A stretch of DNA of 64,000 bases from Powellomyces hirtus. Taxonomy: Eukaryota; Chytridiomycota; Chytridiomycetes; Spizellomycetales; Powellomycetaceae. The stretch covers positions 868,001 to 932,000 of the forward strand of contig JAHLKG010000005.1 in the NCBI GenBank assembly GCA_025526995.1, read 5' to 3'. The notes under the pieces are model-generated. The model was not told where the DNA came from, did no database searches, and saw only the letters and a program-made list of their open reading frames with translations. Below are positions 1-11,897 of the stretch, in pieces; position 1 is the stretch's first letter; each line of letters begins with the position of its first letter. The position numbers and the translations under genes were made by a program.

Positions 1-2433
1 CGTTCCTTCCAACGATATTGTCAGAGGACTGCCTGTTTGCAATAAACATATCCTGAGCGAGAGGAGCATAGATGCGTGCATTGCTACCGTCAGATTGGAA
101 TTGCTGCACTCCGGGCTCGTCGCCCTGGAGTGCCCGCAGCATGTTCTGGCTGTGCATGACAGGGTCGGACCGACGCTGCCCAGATGCTGATCGGGGCGGG
201 GTAGGAATGACATGGGTGACATTATCACCCACTTCCCCGGCGGGATTCGTCATTGGAAGCGGGTCGCCCTGCGCGAGAATATCTTCCTGCCACTGATGCA
301 AAACGGGAGCGGGGATCGGAGACTTCCTTCCCGCATTTTCCGCCGCCAGCGCTGGCGATTGACCCTGCTGAGGGAACATGTCGGGATGCTCGGCCATGAA
401 CTTGACGGCGTAGTCGTCGGCGGAAGTCAAAATGAAAGGATGGTGGAAGAAGATCAGCTCCGCACCTATTGGTCCAAATTAAGATTCCGGATTTACACAC
501 ACATTCGTTGACTCAAGCATCACAACTGAGCCATACCGATATAAAAGTCCTGCGTGCCGTAATATCCTGATCCATCCGGCTTGCGAATGCGACTCTTCTC
601 CAGGAACTTGCCGCCGACCAAACCCGTGTTTCTCGATTTGGGTTCAAATACGCTGATGGTGTCATCAGCAACATACAAGCTGACGACAAACCGCCTGTCC
701 TTGTCCACCTGCCGAGACGAGTTCAACGCTGCCGAGAAGCGAAGCGTAGTGGTGTCGTACAACATGAGTTTCTGGAAATCCTTTCTGGGCGGAGCCCCGG
801 AACCGATCATAGGAATAGTGTTGGTGGGCAATGTAGCAGTTTTGCCAGTGGTGGGCGTCAATGGAGAAGGAGGGAGCAACAACTCGTAGTTGGCAGCCAA
901 AGCCGACTGAGAAAAGGGGGCGGGTGAAGCGCGGGTTTCATAGTCTTCGATGCGCACTGGGTCAAATGTTTCGATCCCGTACTTTCCATTGTAATACTCT
1001 TTTGTAAAGTCATCGCAATCGCACACCACAAACGGACGTCCATAAAGGTGCAACACGGCACCAATCAAGAAATCTCGTTCGTTGAAGTACTCTCCCTTGG
1101 CATCGGTTTCCGAGTTGTGCCCGTACATCCACACGGGCATCCGCTTGGGCAGCTTGCTCCTCCGCAAAAACAACGTGTTGGAATCTCTCCCTGCATTAGC
1201 TGGAATGTGCTCGCGAATCTCAATCGTATCATCAGATAGATAGTAATGCACAACCATGTGCCGAAGGTCTCCAAAAACGCTCTGCGTGTCATCCCAGATG
1301 CAGTAAAAGCGAAGCACGCGACGGTCATTCTCCAGGAACTTCTTGAGAGACGTCTGCGGTGGGCGAGGACGAGTGGCCTTCATTCTCGACTGCAGCTCTT
1401 GGCGGTGAGCAGTGTAGGGATCCATAGGGAACCCGGAGTTGTCCGGCACGCGCACGTGCAGAGTGTTGAGGAAATCCTGTAAGGTGTGTTCTGATTAAGG
1501 TCCAATTTTCCACTCCCAATGAAGGCCAAAGCTCAATTTCTACCTTGGTGAACTGGTCACATCCGACAATCTTGAACGTGCGTGAGTAGAATGTGACTTC
1601 TTTGCCAACGTTAAAATCCGCCACAGTGTAGTGCTGTCCGTTCGGATTGTCCTGCTTGCAGATCCGGTGCCGACGAATCAGAGTACCTGGAATCACTCTA
1701 TATCAACACAAACTGCTGCTAAGGAAGAGCGTCCAACGCATTCATACCTTGGGGGATCCCACTGTTGGCAGTCTTGGGTTCGCTCACATGCACAGAGTCA
1801 TCTTCCAGGTAGAAGTAAATGTTCACCCTACAGTAACCGAAAAAATCAATACTCAAGCGCTCCCCGAATTCATATTTCCTGTACAGTACTTACTTTCGCA
1901 CGCGATACTGCTCCTCCCGTCTCTCATGGACAGCTTCTTGGAAGTAAGCGTAGAAACGCAGCACCTATCACATTGGCAGACGTTGAGCAATCAAAATTCA
2001 AATGCCCTGCACATGATTGGCGCAACAACCTTTCGATCGAAAGCAACCCAGGCGGGTACACCTTCAGCCCCATTGTCACTTTGAGGGTACAATTCGATTG
2101 ATGTGTGAATTTTGCTCTCCTGCTGACCAGGAAGTGGTTTGCCGCCTACATTTGGTGCCAAATGTTAAGAGTACATTTCTTGGACGTTTGGCCGCTTCTC
2201 TGATCTAACCTATTCCGGGAGCGGGCTTATGCACAGCAACTCCATTGCTGTAGTCAAATGCGTGCGATTTCCGCTCGTTATTACGGTCCTGGTCAGAAGT
2301 GGAATGTCAGTTACTTTTACAAAATTTCTACTAACGTGTCCTGCATCAAATCGGAAACCTTGTTCAGATCAAACTGATATCCTGGTAGAAACGGGAGTTT
2401 GTGCTGCAGAGCGTGAAGAACAGGATCTCTCAT
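1..2433 (-). CDS. EFHC2: EFHC2/RIB72-like DM10-domain protein (C-terminus beyond window)
   Basis: Eight exons can be joined on the minus strand: 2433-2359, 2288-2210, 2145-2030, 1964-1894, 1827-1748, 1686-1544, 1476-537 and 465 to the window edge, nearly all with clean GT-AG boundaries (the exon 3 donor, GTTGTT, is atypical). The N-terminus carries the family signature 'PFLPGYQFD', then 'PGIGGKPLPGQ', then three DM10 domains. The first runs through 'VLRFYAYFQEAV' and 'SGIPQGTLIRRHRI' to 'FKIVGCDQFTK'. The second contains 'DDTIEIREHIPANAGRD' and 'VCDCDDFTKEYY'. The third contains 'DDTISVFEPKSRNTGLVGG' and 'FILTSADDYAVKFM', and spans the last intron. A low-complexity tail continues to base 1 without a stop; the family's C-terminal EF-hand region is therefore not visible. 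DM10 proteins of this family (Chlamydomonas RIB72, human EFHC1/2) are microtubule inner proteins of axonemal doublets, so this implies a flagellum. The start at 2433 gives the conserved N-terminus directly. GIGG and VAFD spacing favour EFHC2 over EFHC1. Confidence 0.92.
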
Positions 2434-2973
2434 CTTGTTCCTTTTAGCTCGCTGATGTCGTTGGACAAAATTATGACAAATTGAGTTTGTTTCTTCGTCA
2501 ACTGAGAACCGTCAAGGCGCGGGGCATCAAGTATCAAAGGACGGAGGTTTTCCAAAGTCCGATGCTTACCTAATAGAAGTCACAAAAGGGTTGTGCAAAT
2601 GGAAAGATCTTTCGAACAAGTTCCAAGGTATACTCTGCAACATTTGTCAAGCACAGACAACCTGTGTCTGACAGCATTCTATTGCTTATATGTACGACAA
2701 GCAGCTCGGAAGTCGGGTCTCAAGGGTGTTTCGAATTCTCTATCATCGCGAATGCGCGTTGAAGATGTGCATACACAGACATGGGCTTAGTATGTATCTG
2801 AAGTCAGTCAAATTCTTAGAGGGTTTGTAAGTATGAGGAGGCGCTTTCTGAACTATGCACTCCTTGTATCTAACTTTAGAGTGTATTTTTACAAATGATG
2901 GAATGGAAAACAAAATTGGGGACACCGCAGTAACAGGAGTTTTGGGAGAAGTGTATTGGTCTTTCCAAGCTTA
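2434..2973. other. Intergenic, no gene seen
   Basis: This 540-base stretch separates the start of the EFHC2-like gene from the stop of the ARID-like gene, both on the minus strand. It should hold the EFHC2-like promoter and the 3' end of the neighbour. Only short, unconserved ORFs are present and I see no RNA gene or repeat. Confidence 0.6.
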
Positions 2974-5373
2974 CTATCTGCCGGAGCCAGAGGGACCCAA
3001 ATGATGGCTACCCCGACTTGGTATGGCACTATTGGGTGTGGTGGGTAGCTCGTCCACCAGACTCCTCAACATTTCCTTGATTCTGCCAGCCTTGTCCAGG
3101 ATCCCTCTGCCTTCCCCGAGTTCTTCTCTCATCGACCGCACCATGTCGTTGGATGCTCTTAACAGCTCAGCCAGTTCCTTGCATTTCGACTCCAAGAACT
3201 GGTTACGTTCTTCGAGGTGAGAAGCTCTGTTCTGCAGTTTCGTGTTGTCGTATTGCAAGGCCTGCAGAGTGGGCTGCGTGCTCAACAAGTGGGTGAGAGT
3301 ATGCAAATGATTGCTGAGGTGATCGTTGTTGTTTGGAGATGTTGTAACGGATGTGGGTAAAGAGGTCACAGGAGGTGTTGCTCCGTCTAAGGGTGCGGCT
3401 TTCGTTGTGACCGGAGTGCTCAAGCTCGAGACCGGAGCGCCAGCGTCTTTGTTCAGGTTCGCTGGAGACAGCTGCGGCGGAGGCAATGCTGGTTGCGGTC
3501 CGGATGTCCCCTGTGCCTCGTCTTGAGCACTGCCAGATGCTTGCAATCCTGGATTAGGACTTGCGTATCCCCCGCGCTCCATCCTCATGTATGGCTGGTG
3601 ACCGCCACTATGCGCAGCACCTGCAGGTGGTCGATGGTCCAGCGGTCCCAAATAAGACCCTAATGGACCTTCCATAGGATATTGATAATCAAAGCGGTCC
3701 CCGCGTAGGTGTGGCGGTAACATTTCCGAGGGGTGCTGCTGTGGGTAGCCGTTGTATCTGTGTTGATATTCGTGAACGGCTGCATTATCCCGTAGCATCA
3801 CGTGACTGGTGGGTTGACTATATATGCGTCTCTGCGCATGTTCGGTCGTAAGGTCTCCCCGTGAATAATGGGATGCATGAGGCACACCCTGCTCCCCATC
3901 GCCGTTGCCGCGGTAATGTTCACCATGATGATGACCTTCAGATCCAGACTCGGACGAAGATCGTGATCTGCTTGAACGGGAAGAAACTGAACTGCTGGCC
4001 GATCCAGATCTTGAAAGAGCCTTTTGGGACTTGTGTTTCGACGTCTTGGTCCTTGGTCTGCCTCGAACATTCCGACTATGCGAATGCTCCACGGAATTTG
4101 GTGTGGATCGTAACTCCTCCACGTCGGAGCCTGTATTACCCAGATACCCTGATGGCGCTGAGTGGCGCCACTTTGCACCGGGTTGATCTCCTTGAACGGA
4201 GGAATTCGTGGAGCCCAAGGTACGCCGGTGCGACGCAGACTTCTTCCCTCGCTTCTTGGGTTGGACTTCTTCCTGAGCCGACTCGTGGTCGTCTGGCCAA
4301 TCCTGTCTTTTTGTGCCAGCCATAGGCGCCATCAACATAGCTTCGTCGACTTCGGACCGCTCGTGCATGAAAAACTCATTCGGTATCCCGAGGAGATAGT
4401 CAAAGTATGCGCCAATGTGGTGGTAAACCATCCAGTCCTTGACGCGAGCGGCGATGTTTGTTCCACGAGGATCAAATCCAAGTCTTCTGGCCACTTCAGA
4501 CCAAGACTTGATCTAATTTTTGGGAATCCATTAGAATTTGAAGAGACGTGCATCATTGGCACGAGTTGCTCGTGCCTAGGTCGGATGCTAACCTTTTCTA
4601 CTCCTCCAATCTCCCGAACAACTTCAAAAAAGTCATAGGTATCGAAGGTCCGTTTCTGATTCTTTGGCGGCGTGTCGAACTTCGCAAGGTGCTCAGTGAG
4701 CCTACAATGCCTCGCAGCCGGGTTTTGGAAGTGATACAACTTCAAGAAGTTCCCGTACAAGGGAACAAAGTTGTCTCTGTTCACTTCGACAGGTTTGAAA
4801 TGCATCGCTTCTGCAATCACAAAACAGGTATGAGTATATGAATGCTATGACGTTCCACATTTTGCCATCCTTACCCTGACGAAGCACGGGCTTGCTGTCC
4901 GATGGAATATGATCATCATCCATCTCGTGATGATCAGCCCCATTGGTATCGGAGGGCAGCCGGTCTGGATGATGGTCGTCAAAGTCCATCGGTTCTGGGG
5001 CGGCCTTTTCTGAGGATACACTCCTTTGTGAGACTTCGTTTCTGTCCAGGTCCATGGCGTGCATCAGGTAATCATGTCTCCCATAAGACTTCTCGTTGCT
5101 TTTGCGCTGCCGTGGGTCCTCTTCCACGTGGCTTGAACGGTGTTGGTCTGGATTCCTCTCTTCTGCTTCACTAAGGTGGTCCTCCGCACCATCCCCATGG
5201 GATTCCCCACTGCCCAGGAAGGGCGAACGTTTGTTCTCTGAATCGTCAGATATTGCACCGGAGTCACTGCTACTCAGCGGTTCTGCTCCACCAAGGTGGG
5301 CGTGTGAGGCGGCTTCAGTGGGCACACTGTCCTGCCTGCCTTCCGACATGGGTGTTCCAATTCGCACGTCCAT
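2974..5373 (-). CDS. ARID / ARS-binding protein 2-like DNA-binding protein
   Basis: Three exons (5373-4875, 4810-4593, 4512-2974) join in phase to 751 residues. The first about 165 residues are acidic and disordered. The second exon and start of the third form an ARID-type helical domain: 'NFVPLYGNFLKLYHF', 'FDTYDFFEVVREIGGVEK', then 'IKSWSEVARRLGFDPRGT' and 'ARVKDWMVYHHIGAYFDYLL'. The last segment resembles the fungal ARS-binding protein 2 family, which ends in a similar 'WM..H...F.EYL.G.P' helix. A Lys-rich basic region and Ser/Arg-rich stretch follow, then Pro/Gln-rich sequence, and the C-terminal about 100 residues are predicted coiled coil ('KLQNRASHLEERNQFLESKC'). The likely role is sequence- or AT-selective DNA binding in chromatin or replication-origin function, acting in the nucleus. 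The ARID call is firm; the Abp2 comparison is from memory and the biological role is inferred. Confidence 0.75.
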
Positions 5374-5932
5374 CCCGGATTCTACAGTTCTTGTTTCCAG
5401 CGCGCAAAAAGCGATTAAAAGCGACAGATAGGATAACCAGTCAAGAAATTATTCCCAGACACTATATTTTGGCGGTGGGCAAAAGGTTAAGCTCGAAGAA
5501 TGCGTTTTTGTTGGACCTTTTCGTTCTGTTAAGTGTTATGACTTTCGGGAAAACAGCTCGGAAAGCGGACAGTGGGCCAGGATATTTCAGCCCGTTTTTT
5601 TTTTCTGTTCATGAAAGTAAGCAAGAAACACGTCGGCTGCTGTCTGCATTAATAGCAAACGACCCCCATCATAGCAATCATCCATCCATCCATCCAATAC
5701 ACGGTGAGTACGCAACTGTTCTTTTCGGTTGAAGCGAAAGGAGTCGTCGTTCTCGACCTGTGGTGCCACACGGTGATACACAAATCGCGTTTCCTCTCAA
5801 CTTCGTAAGCGAATACTGCGGAAGCGGAGCCTTGCTCGGGCAAAGGCATCGAAAGGACCCTGGTCGTCCAATTTCCAACGACGTCATGAAACGTTGAAAC
5901 AGACAATTTCGTGACAATCACAATAACATTGT
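5374..5932. other. Intergenic, promoter of ARID-like gene and SKI2 3' end
   Basis: A 559-base stretch between two minus-strand genes. It contains a short homopolymeric T run near 5587-5601 and a small CATC microsatellite at 5679. Overlapping ORFs on both strands are short and show no recognisable motif. Confidence 0.6.
5679..5695. repeat. CATC tetranucleotide microsatellite
   Basis: Four perfect CATC units plus one base in the spacer upstream of the ARID-like gene. It is short and probably a simple-sequence tract with no specific function. Confidence 0.8.
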
Positions 5933-8900
5933 CTAGAAGTACAAGCTCGCGGCAAATACAATGTCCCTCTTGATACTCTCTCTAGCGGCTTCCATTTTTT
6001 TGAAGAGGCCAGCATCCCCGATGAGTCGGGCAGTGCCTTGCACCTCGCGACAGGTTTCTTCTAAGCGGACAATAGTTCTCACGATGGAACCTTGAAATCG
6101 GATGTCAGGTGGACACGTAATTCATGCGAAGAAGACTTTACGATTTGAGTGGTACCTTCCAGGACATCTGTCAAGTCGGTAATGTGTTTGAATGGCAGCC
6201 CTTTGGCCCATTCATACACCACCTCAACCAGGCCGAATTTCACGTTCGCCAGCGCGTCTTCTCTTCGAACGTCAAGACCACAGCTCCGCTGGACATCTCC
6301 GACTCGCTCAGCGATGTCGATGATGGCTTTGACTCCCTTTCAAGAATGTGACAGTTAGTAAGACGAGAAGCTGCACACACTCGAAGTCAGAACAAACTAA
6401 CCTTTTCTAATCTTGGAGTCAATGCAGGCTCGTTTTGCGTTTTTTCTTGGAACACAAAGCAACTCAGCAAAGCTACCAGCTCGGCAGGCTCATAGTCGGC
6501 CAGAACGTTTTCCAGAATCAGCTCAGTCAAAATCAGCTCGTCAGCTGTGTTGATCTAACGAAAAATGTCATCTTAGTATGATGCAAACCGATCAAAGTAG
6601 GTGATGATTCACATTCTTACTTCACAAGCGACCCGACCCTTTATGGTGACGGTGCCAATCTCATCAACATAGTTCATAAGCTTGAGCACATCCACTCGCT
6701 GGTGATAGTCTGGGAGTAACTCCAGGTTCTGATCCGAGATACTATGCGAAAGATCTGATACTTTCTGTTGAAGCATGCGCTCGTTATGTATTTGCGCGTA
6801 CTGTGAGGGGTGTGTTGAGTCGAGTAGACATGGATTTACGCCCCATATTGCGGTTTGTGCCCTTACGTGTTCAACCAAGTCTGAGCACCGCACGCATTGG
6901 AAATCATTTATTTTGCTCATAAGGGCTTCCTTCTCGCGGAATCGTTCCTGGAACTCGATATCACGCAGCTTGCTCCAGTCGTGTTCGGGAATTTCCCCTA
7001 AGAACGGTGACCTTGGTTGTAAGACGAGGTGTGCGCCACAGACTGTCCGTAGAAGATCTATCTTACCTGACTTGTTCATGTCATTTGCAATGTTCCAAAG
7101 CTCATGAATCACTCGCGAGATTTCACTGCGATCTCGTTTCATCAAGATGATGTCTGTATCGATCTAGACAAGGTTATGAAAAATGCAGAATAGCGCTACT
7201 TGGTGGGGGGAGAGGGAGACACTCACTTTCAGCTGCAATTTTGTGATGACCGCTACATCCGTGAATGGCACAGTTGTTATGACCTCGCTCAGTTTACCGG
7301 CTAAAGGCTCCGATACGCGGGTCACAGGCAATGGAGCCATATCTACAGTGATGGGATTGCTATAAGTAAGATGCGGTCAGTTCGTTGAAATCTGAATCCT
7401 GCCGAACCTTCAAAGACGGCGCCATTTGTTTTGCTGGCGCTTTCAGTCAAGATTAGAACAGAGCAGCTCTTGTCGTCGCTTCCTCCTCGACCGGCGCCAA
7501 CGCTTAGGACAACTGCAACTGCATTGCGGTAGAACTGAAATAGACCACGAGTGAGCAGATGGACCAAGGACGCAGGGCAGCCACCTGGCTACTTACGGAG
7601 CTATTTATGACCACAATTCGACCAGCGCTTAAAGCCTTGCTTCCAAGGGGAGTTCGTAATATGAGCTCTCTCAACTCGTTTTGCAACATTATCACGCGTG
7701 CGGAGAGATCGTAGTACGGGTATACGTCAATGGTGCAAATCGGGCATTGGAGTTTCGCAAACACTGACAACATTTGAGATGTCTGAAAGAGTACCGATCG
7801 CTAAGTTAATATGCGGAATGGCTTTTCAAAAGTACGGCAATGCGAGACTATCAAGCTCTACCTCCGCATGAAGCTTCTGCTGTTCGGGCAACATTTTTTG
7901 AGCCACATTCTCAGAAAAGCTTCGTTTGATCATTTCTTCAACCTTCAACGCTTCCACGCGTAGAAGATTGAGAATCATGTTGTATGTCAAGCGGAATTGA
8001 GATGCCAGTTTGGTAGGCTGACCCAGGATCATCTTTTGTAGAGAGGTGGTCTACAAAGGGGCAAGGTCCTACATGAGCCATGTTGTGTTGATAGCGCCTT
8101 GAGCATTGAACTCACATCTGGTATCTCATCGTTGCAAGCCACGATAACTAATCCGATATCATCCAGGCCACGTCGTCCGGCTCTCCCTGACATCTGAGTG
8201 TATTCGCCTGAATTCACGTTCAGTCCAGTGGTGAGAAACAACCGTGCACAACTGAAGACTAAAAGCGGGACTGCATAATTACCTGGGAACAGCTCTCTGA
8301 ATGACCGACCATCGTGTTTCCTCGTAGAAGAAAAGACCACACATCTTGCCGGAGCATTTACTCCCATGGCAAACGTTTCCGTAGCAAAGAGACACTTTAC
8401 AAGACCACGAGTAAACAGGATTTCTACCATCTGCATGGGGAGGAGTTCAGTGATTGGCAACTCGGGTGTTATATGTTCAAGAAGCCAAGCCGTTGCATAC
8501 CTCCTTGACGATAGGTAGCAGTCCGCCATGATGGACAGCGATTCCGCGGCTCAAGAGATCTCGCATGCGTAGAATCTGAGGCAGCTCCTTATCGCTCCCT
8601 GGGCATCAAAACGTTCAATAAGCAAAGTGTACAATCGAGATCAAGCAGGGCATTCAGAGATCTGTGCCGTCCGTCCTCCACACCTTTGAGTCGTCCTACG
8701 CACTTCTCAATGAAGACGTGGATCTCGCTCTTCTCCGCTGCTCCTGCAGTGAAGTCGACATTGACCAATCCATTGGCATACTCTTCACATTTCCGTTTGG
8801 AGAACGAGAAAATGATGACGGGAAGAAGTTGCTTCTTTTTCAGCAAGCCGAGCAAATGTATGTACATGTTGCGATCCTGCAGGGGGAAATCGTGCAAAGA

Positions 8901-11534
8901 TAAGCAATCAGCTATCAGTCGCCAAGGTGGCAATGCGTGAATAGCTGATGATACAGACCGTTTGACCCATCGCCCTGGCATTGGGACCTGCCCGACTGCC
9001 AGCTGAGGCAACGACCGTACTCGCGCCACGATGTCCCCCCCTTCCTCCCCGCGCGTTCTGATTCCCTCCCCTTCCACCCCTTGCCGCCGCTCCCTGAGCA
9101 GGACGCAAAGCTCCCTTCTTTGTGCCAGAAAGCGTGTCTTGTGCGGCCTTCCACCTTGAAGAAGGGATGTTGTTAGGACTTAGCTGCGAAAGGAAAAATA
9201 ACCTGGAACACTTTATCATACCCATTCACCAAAAATCGCTTCTGGGCGTCAACAATTTTATGCAAATCCTTATCTGACGGTGGAACATAGAGGTAATGCT
9301 CCAGTGGCACCGGTCTCTTCGCAGTCGATATCACGTAAATGTTTTTCTTTTTGGTGCGCCTGAGAGACATCAAGTCATGAGCTTCACAAGATGCTGGTTT
9401 GTGACGATGGCTGGATTATAGACGACAATCCTTACCCAACCCAATCGGCAAACTCGCGAGTGTTTGGCACAGTAGCCGAAAGTAGGATCAAATTCACGTG
9501 CGCTGGCAACATGATGATGACCTCCTCCCAAACCACACCTCTCTAGAACCACGAACGCATTAAAACTGCCCAATGCATAGAATGCGCAAACATTCTACCG
9601 AAGGACTAACCTCTATGTCGTTGACATAGTGAACTTCATCAAAGATCACGAACTCGACATCTCTAATTAGGTCGGCACCGCGGTACAACATACTTCGGAG
9701 AATCTCCGTAGTCATGACCAGGCAGGTTGCTTCTGGCTTTATTTGAACATCACCAGTGAGAATACCCACATCCTCAAACGTTGTCCGGAAGTCACGGAAC
9801 TTCTGATTACTCAGGGCTTTGATTGGCGATGTGTAGATAGCCCTACATGATGCAACAAAATGAGCGCGCGCAAACTGTCTGGAAGTTGAGAGGAGACCTA
9901 CCGAGTCATGTGCTTTTGAGCGAGCGCAATAGCATACTCAGCGACAACAGTTTTTCCAGCAGACGTATGAGCTGCAACGAAGACAGACTCTCCATTTTCG
10001 AGATGATATACAGCTTGCTTCTGAAACACATCGAGCTCGAATGGAAACTACGCGGTATGATCAGAGAAGGCGTTCGGCGACGTCTTTCTTGTGCGGCACT
10101 TACGTTATGAGCCAATTCCGGCACCAAGTCATAGAAATCCGGAAAGCCTTGATCAACATCGATGACATGCGCCCACTCTTTGTAGTCATCTGTGGGAAGC
10201 GGCGCTGCGACAGGGGAAGTCGCCTTTGTCTAGATGTGCACCGTAAGTTGCTGCAATTGAGATCTCCTCATCAAAGACGCTCGACATTAGTTGATGCTAC
10301 CTCCTCCGGAAGAAGTTCGTCGATATCCTTTTGTCCAGCCTCTGCAACAATCTTAGTGGCGGTGGTAGAATGTGCCTTGCCGACCTTCGGATTGCTGTGG
10401 GCATCCTCATCTTTCAGGTATTGGAATGCCAAATCATCACCCCCGCTCAATATATCTTCAATATTGAAGCTACTCTGTATGTTGAGAGCAAGCTCTTCCG
10501 AGTCATCTGGAGAATCGGCAACACATTCAGTTCTTGTTGACACATTTTGGTCGCACTGACAACGAAATTACCGAAATGGAGGCCTCTCTCAAAACCGGGT
10601 GGAATGAACAGAAGCTCTCCTATCAAGAGATGATGAGTACAGCCTCATGTCCAGGCAAAAGTCCAAGGATCGAATCGACCGGTACCTTCTTCAAATGAAA
10701 GCAGATTCGCTACCAACTTCGCCATGTCTTCCAGAAGTTCGTCATCCGCTTGTACTTCCCTGTCCAACCCACCTGGATGGCGAGAATTGATAAGTCTCAG
10801 CAAAGAGTCGGGATGCACACTCACTACAAACCTACCGGGGGCAAATGGCATGTTTGAGCTGGAACCTCTTACAAAGTCGGTCAATCCGGCTGGCTCGCGA
10901 CCAAACGATGTCGAGTTCTTGGCCGTAAGCGCATGAACAGGAAGGATTTGCTGATGTAGATACCAGAAATGAGACATTATTCGCAAGTCCCAAGATTTGC
11001 AAACGGTTCACTTGAGATGTCAATTTTTCTCAAAAGATGAATACCTCCTCCCATGTCCAGAAATCTAGGTGTCCAGTGACAGCATTTCGTTCCATTTTCA
11101 ATGTCGTCAGATTCCTCGACGGTCCAGCTTGGACCAAATCCAACCAGTCTGGCTCGCGATCAGTAAGGCTGGGAGAGGGGTTCCAGTCGTATTGTTCAAG
11201 AAGGCTGAATCGTACTGCAGCATGCTATTAAGAGAATCATGCATACCGCTGAGCTTTGTTTAGAGTATTTTTATCAAGAGAAGGCTTGGGAAGAAGATAT
11301 CTTTCCTCAAGGTCCAGCTTCAACGCTGGCCCGGCGTCGGCGTCGAACACTCCCAGGCCCAGAGGAAGCTATGCAAATGTCAAAGGTAAGAAGTCTGTCC
11401 TCAGTTTACGTAGATTAACTGCTATGTACCGTTGTCAGATCATGCGCGATTCCAACGCTCGCACATCTTTCCTCATTTGCAGACAAAATAACGTCTCCAG
11501 AACGACCGTCCTCAATTAGGTTGAACGGTATCAT
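5933..11534 (-). CDS. SKI2: SKI2-type DExH RNA helicase (Ski complex)
   Basis: Multi-exon gene encoding the helicase of the Ski complex, which feeds mRNA into the cytoplasmic exosome. The N-terminus has Ski2-specific blocks: '[16 protein letters not shown]', '[14 protein letters not shown]', '[11 protein letters not shown]' and '[20 protein letters not shown]'. RecA1 follows: '[20 protein letters not shown]' (Walker A, about 9960), '[17 protein letters not shown]', the DEVH box in '[14 protein letters not shown]' (about 9630) and motif III '[11 protein letters not shown]'. A roughly 45-residue Gly/Arg-rich insert lies at 8960-9150. RecA2 has '[14 protein letters not shown]', '[15 protein letters not shown]' and '[15 protein letters not shown]'. 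The arch and C-terminal domain follow, ending '[12 protein letters not shown]' then TAG at 5933-5935. 'FSSTRKHDG' and the C-terminus distinguish it from Mtr4. The start is uncertain: an ATG at 11534 begins '[15 protein letters not shown]', but a further coding segment from an ATG at 11671 could be spliced on. Confidence 0.95.
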
Positions 11535-11897
11535 GAACTCTTCAAGACCTTTGGTTTCATTTAGAGACAGCAGCCCAGAAGCGTATTGCGGACATCCACC
11601 CTACTTTTTGCCCGGGGCTGGGCTTCCAGACTCGTCAGAAGTTCAAAAATTGACGTTTCTTTTTCCGTCATGTTGGTGGTACTTTTTGACAGTGTCTGTT
11701 TCTACAGCCGCATACTGTCAGTGGCATTGACCTGATGTCACACTCTAATTTTCGGAAAGTAACTGCTGCGCCACCGTACGCGCCCGCGCTTGCGACAAGC
11801 TTACAATTGCAAAAGGGGTTTCCTCTCATGAACTTCTATGGCATCCTATGTACAGTGAGAACTATATACTTATGTACGTTGCTATGTATAGAAAGTG

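Noticed and set aside
5679..5695. Short direct repeats as a CRISPR-like array
   Set aside because: A four-unit tetranucleotide microsatellite without spacers in a eukaryotic promoter; not CRISPR.
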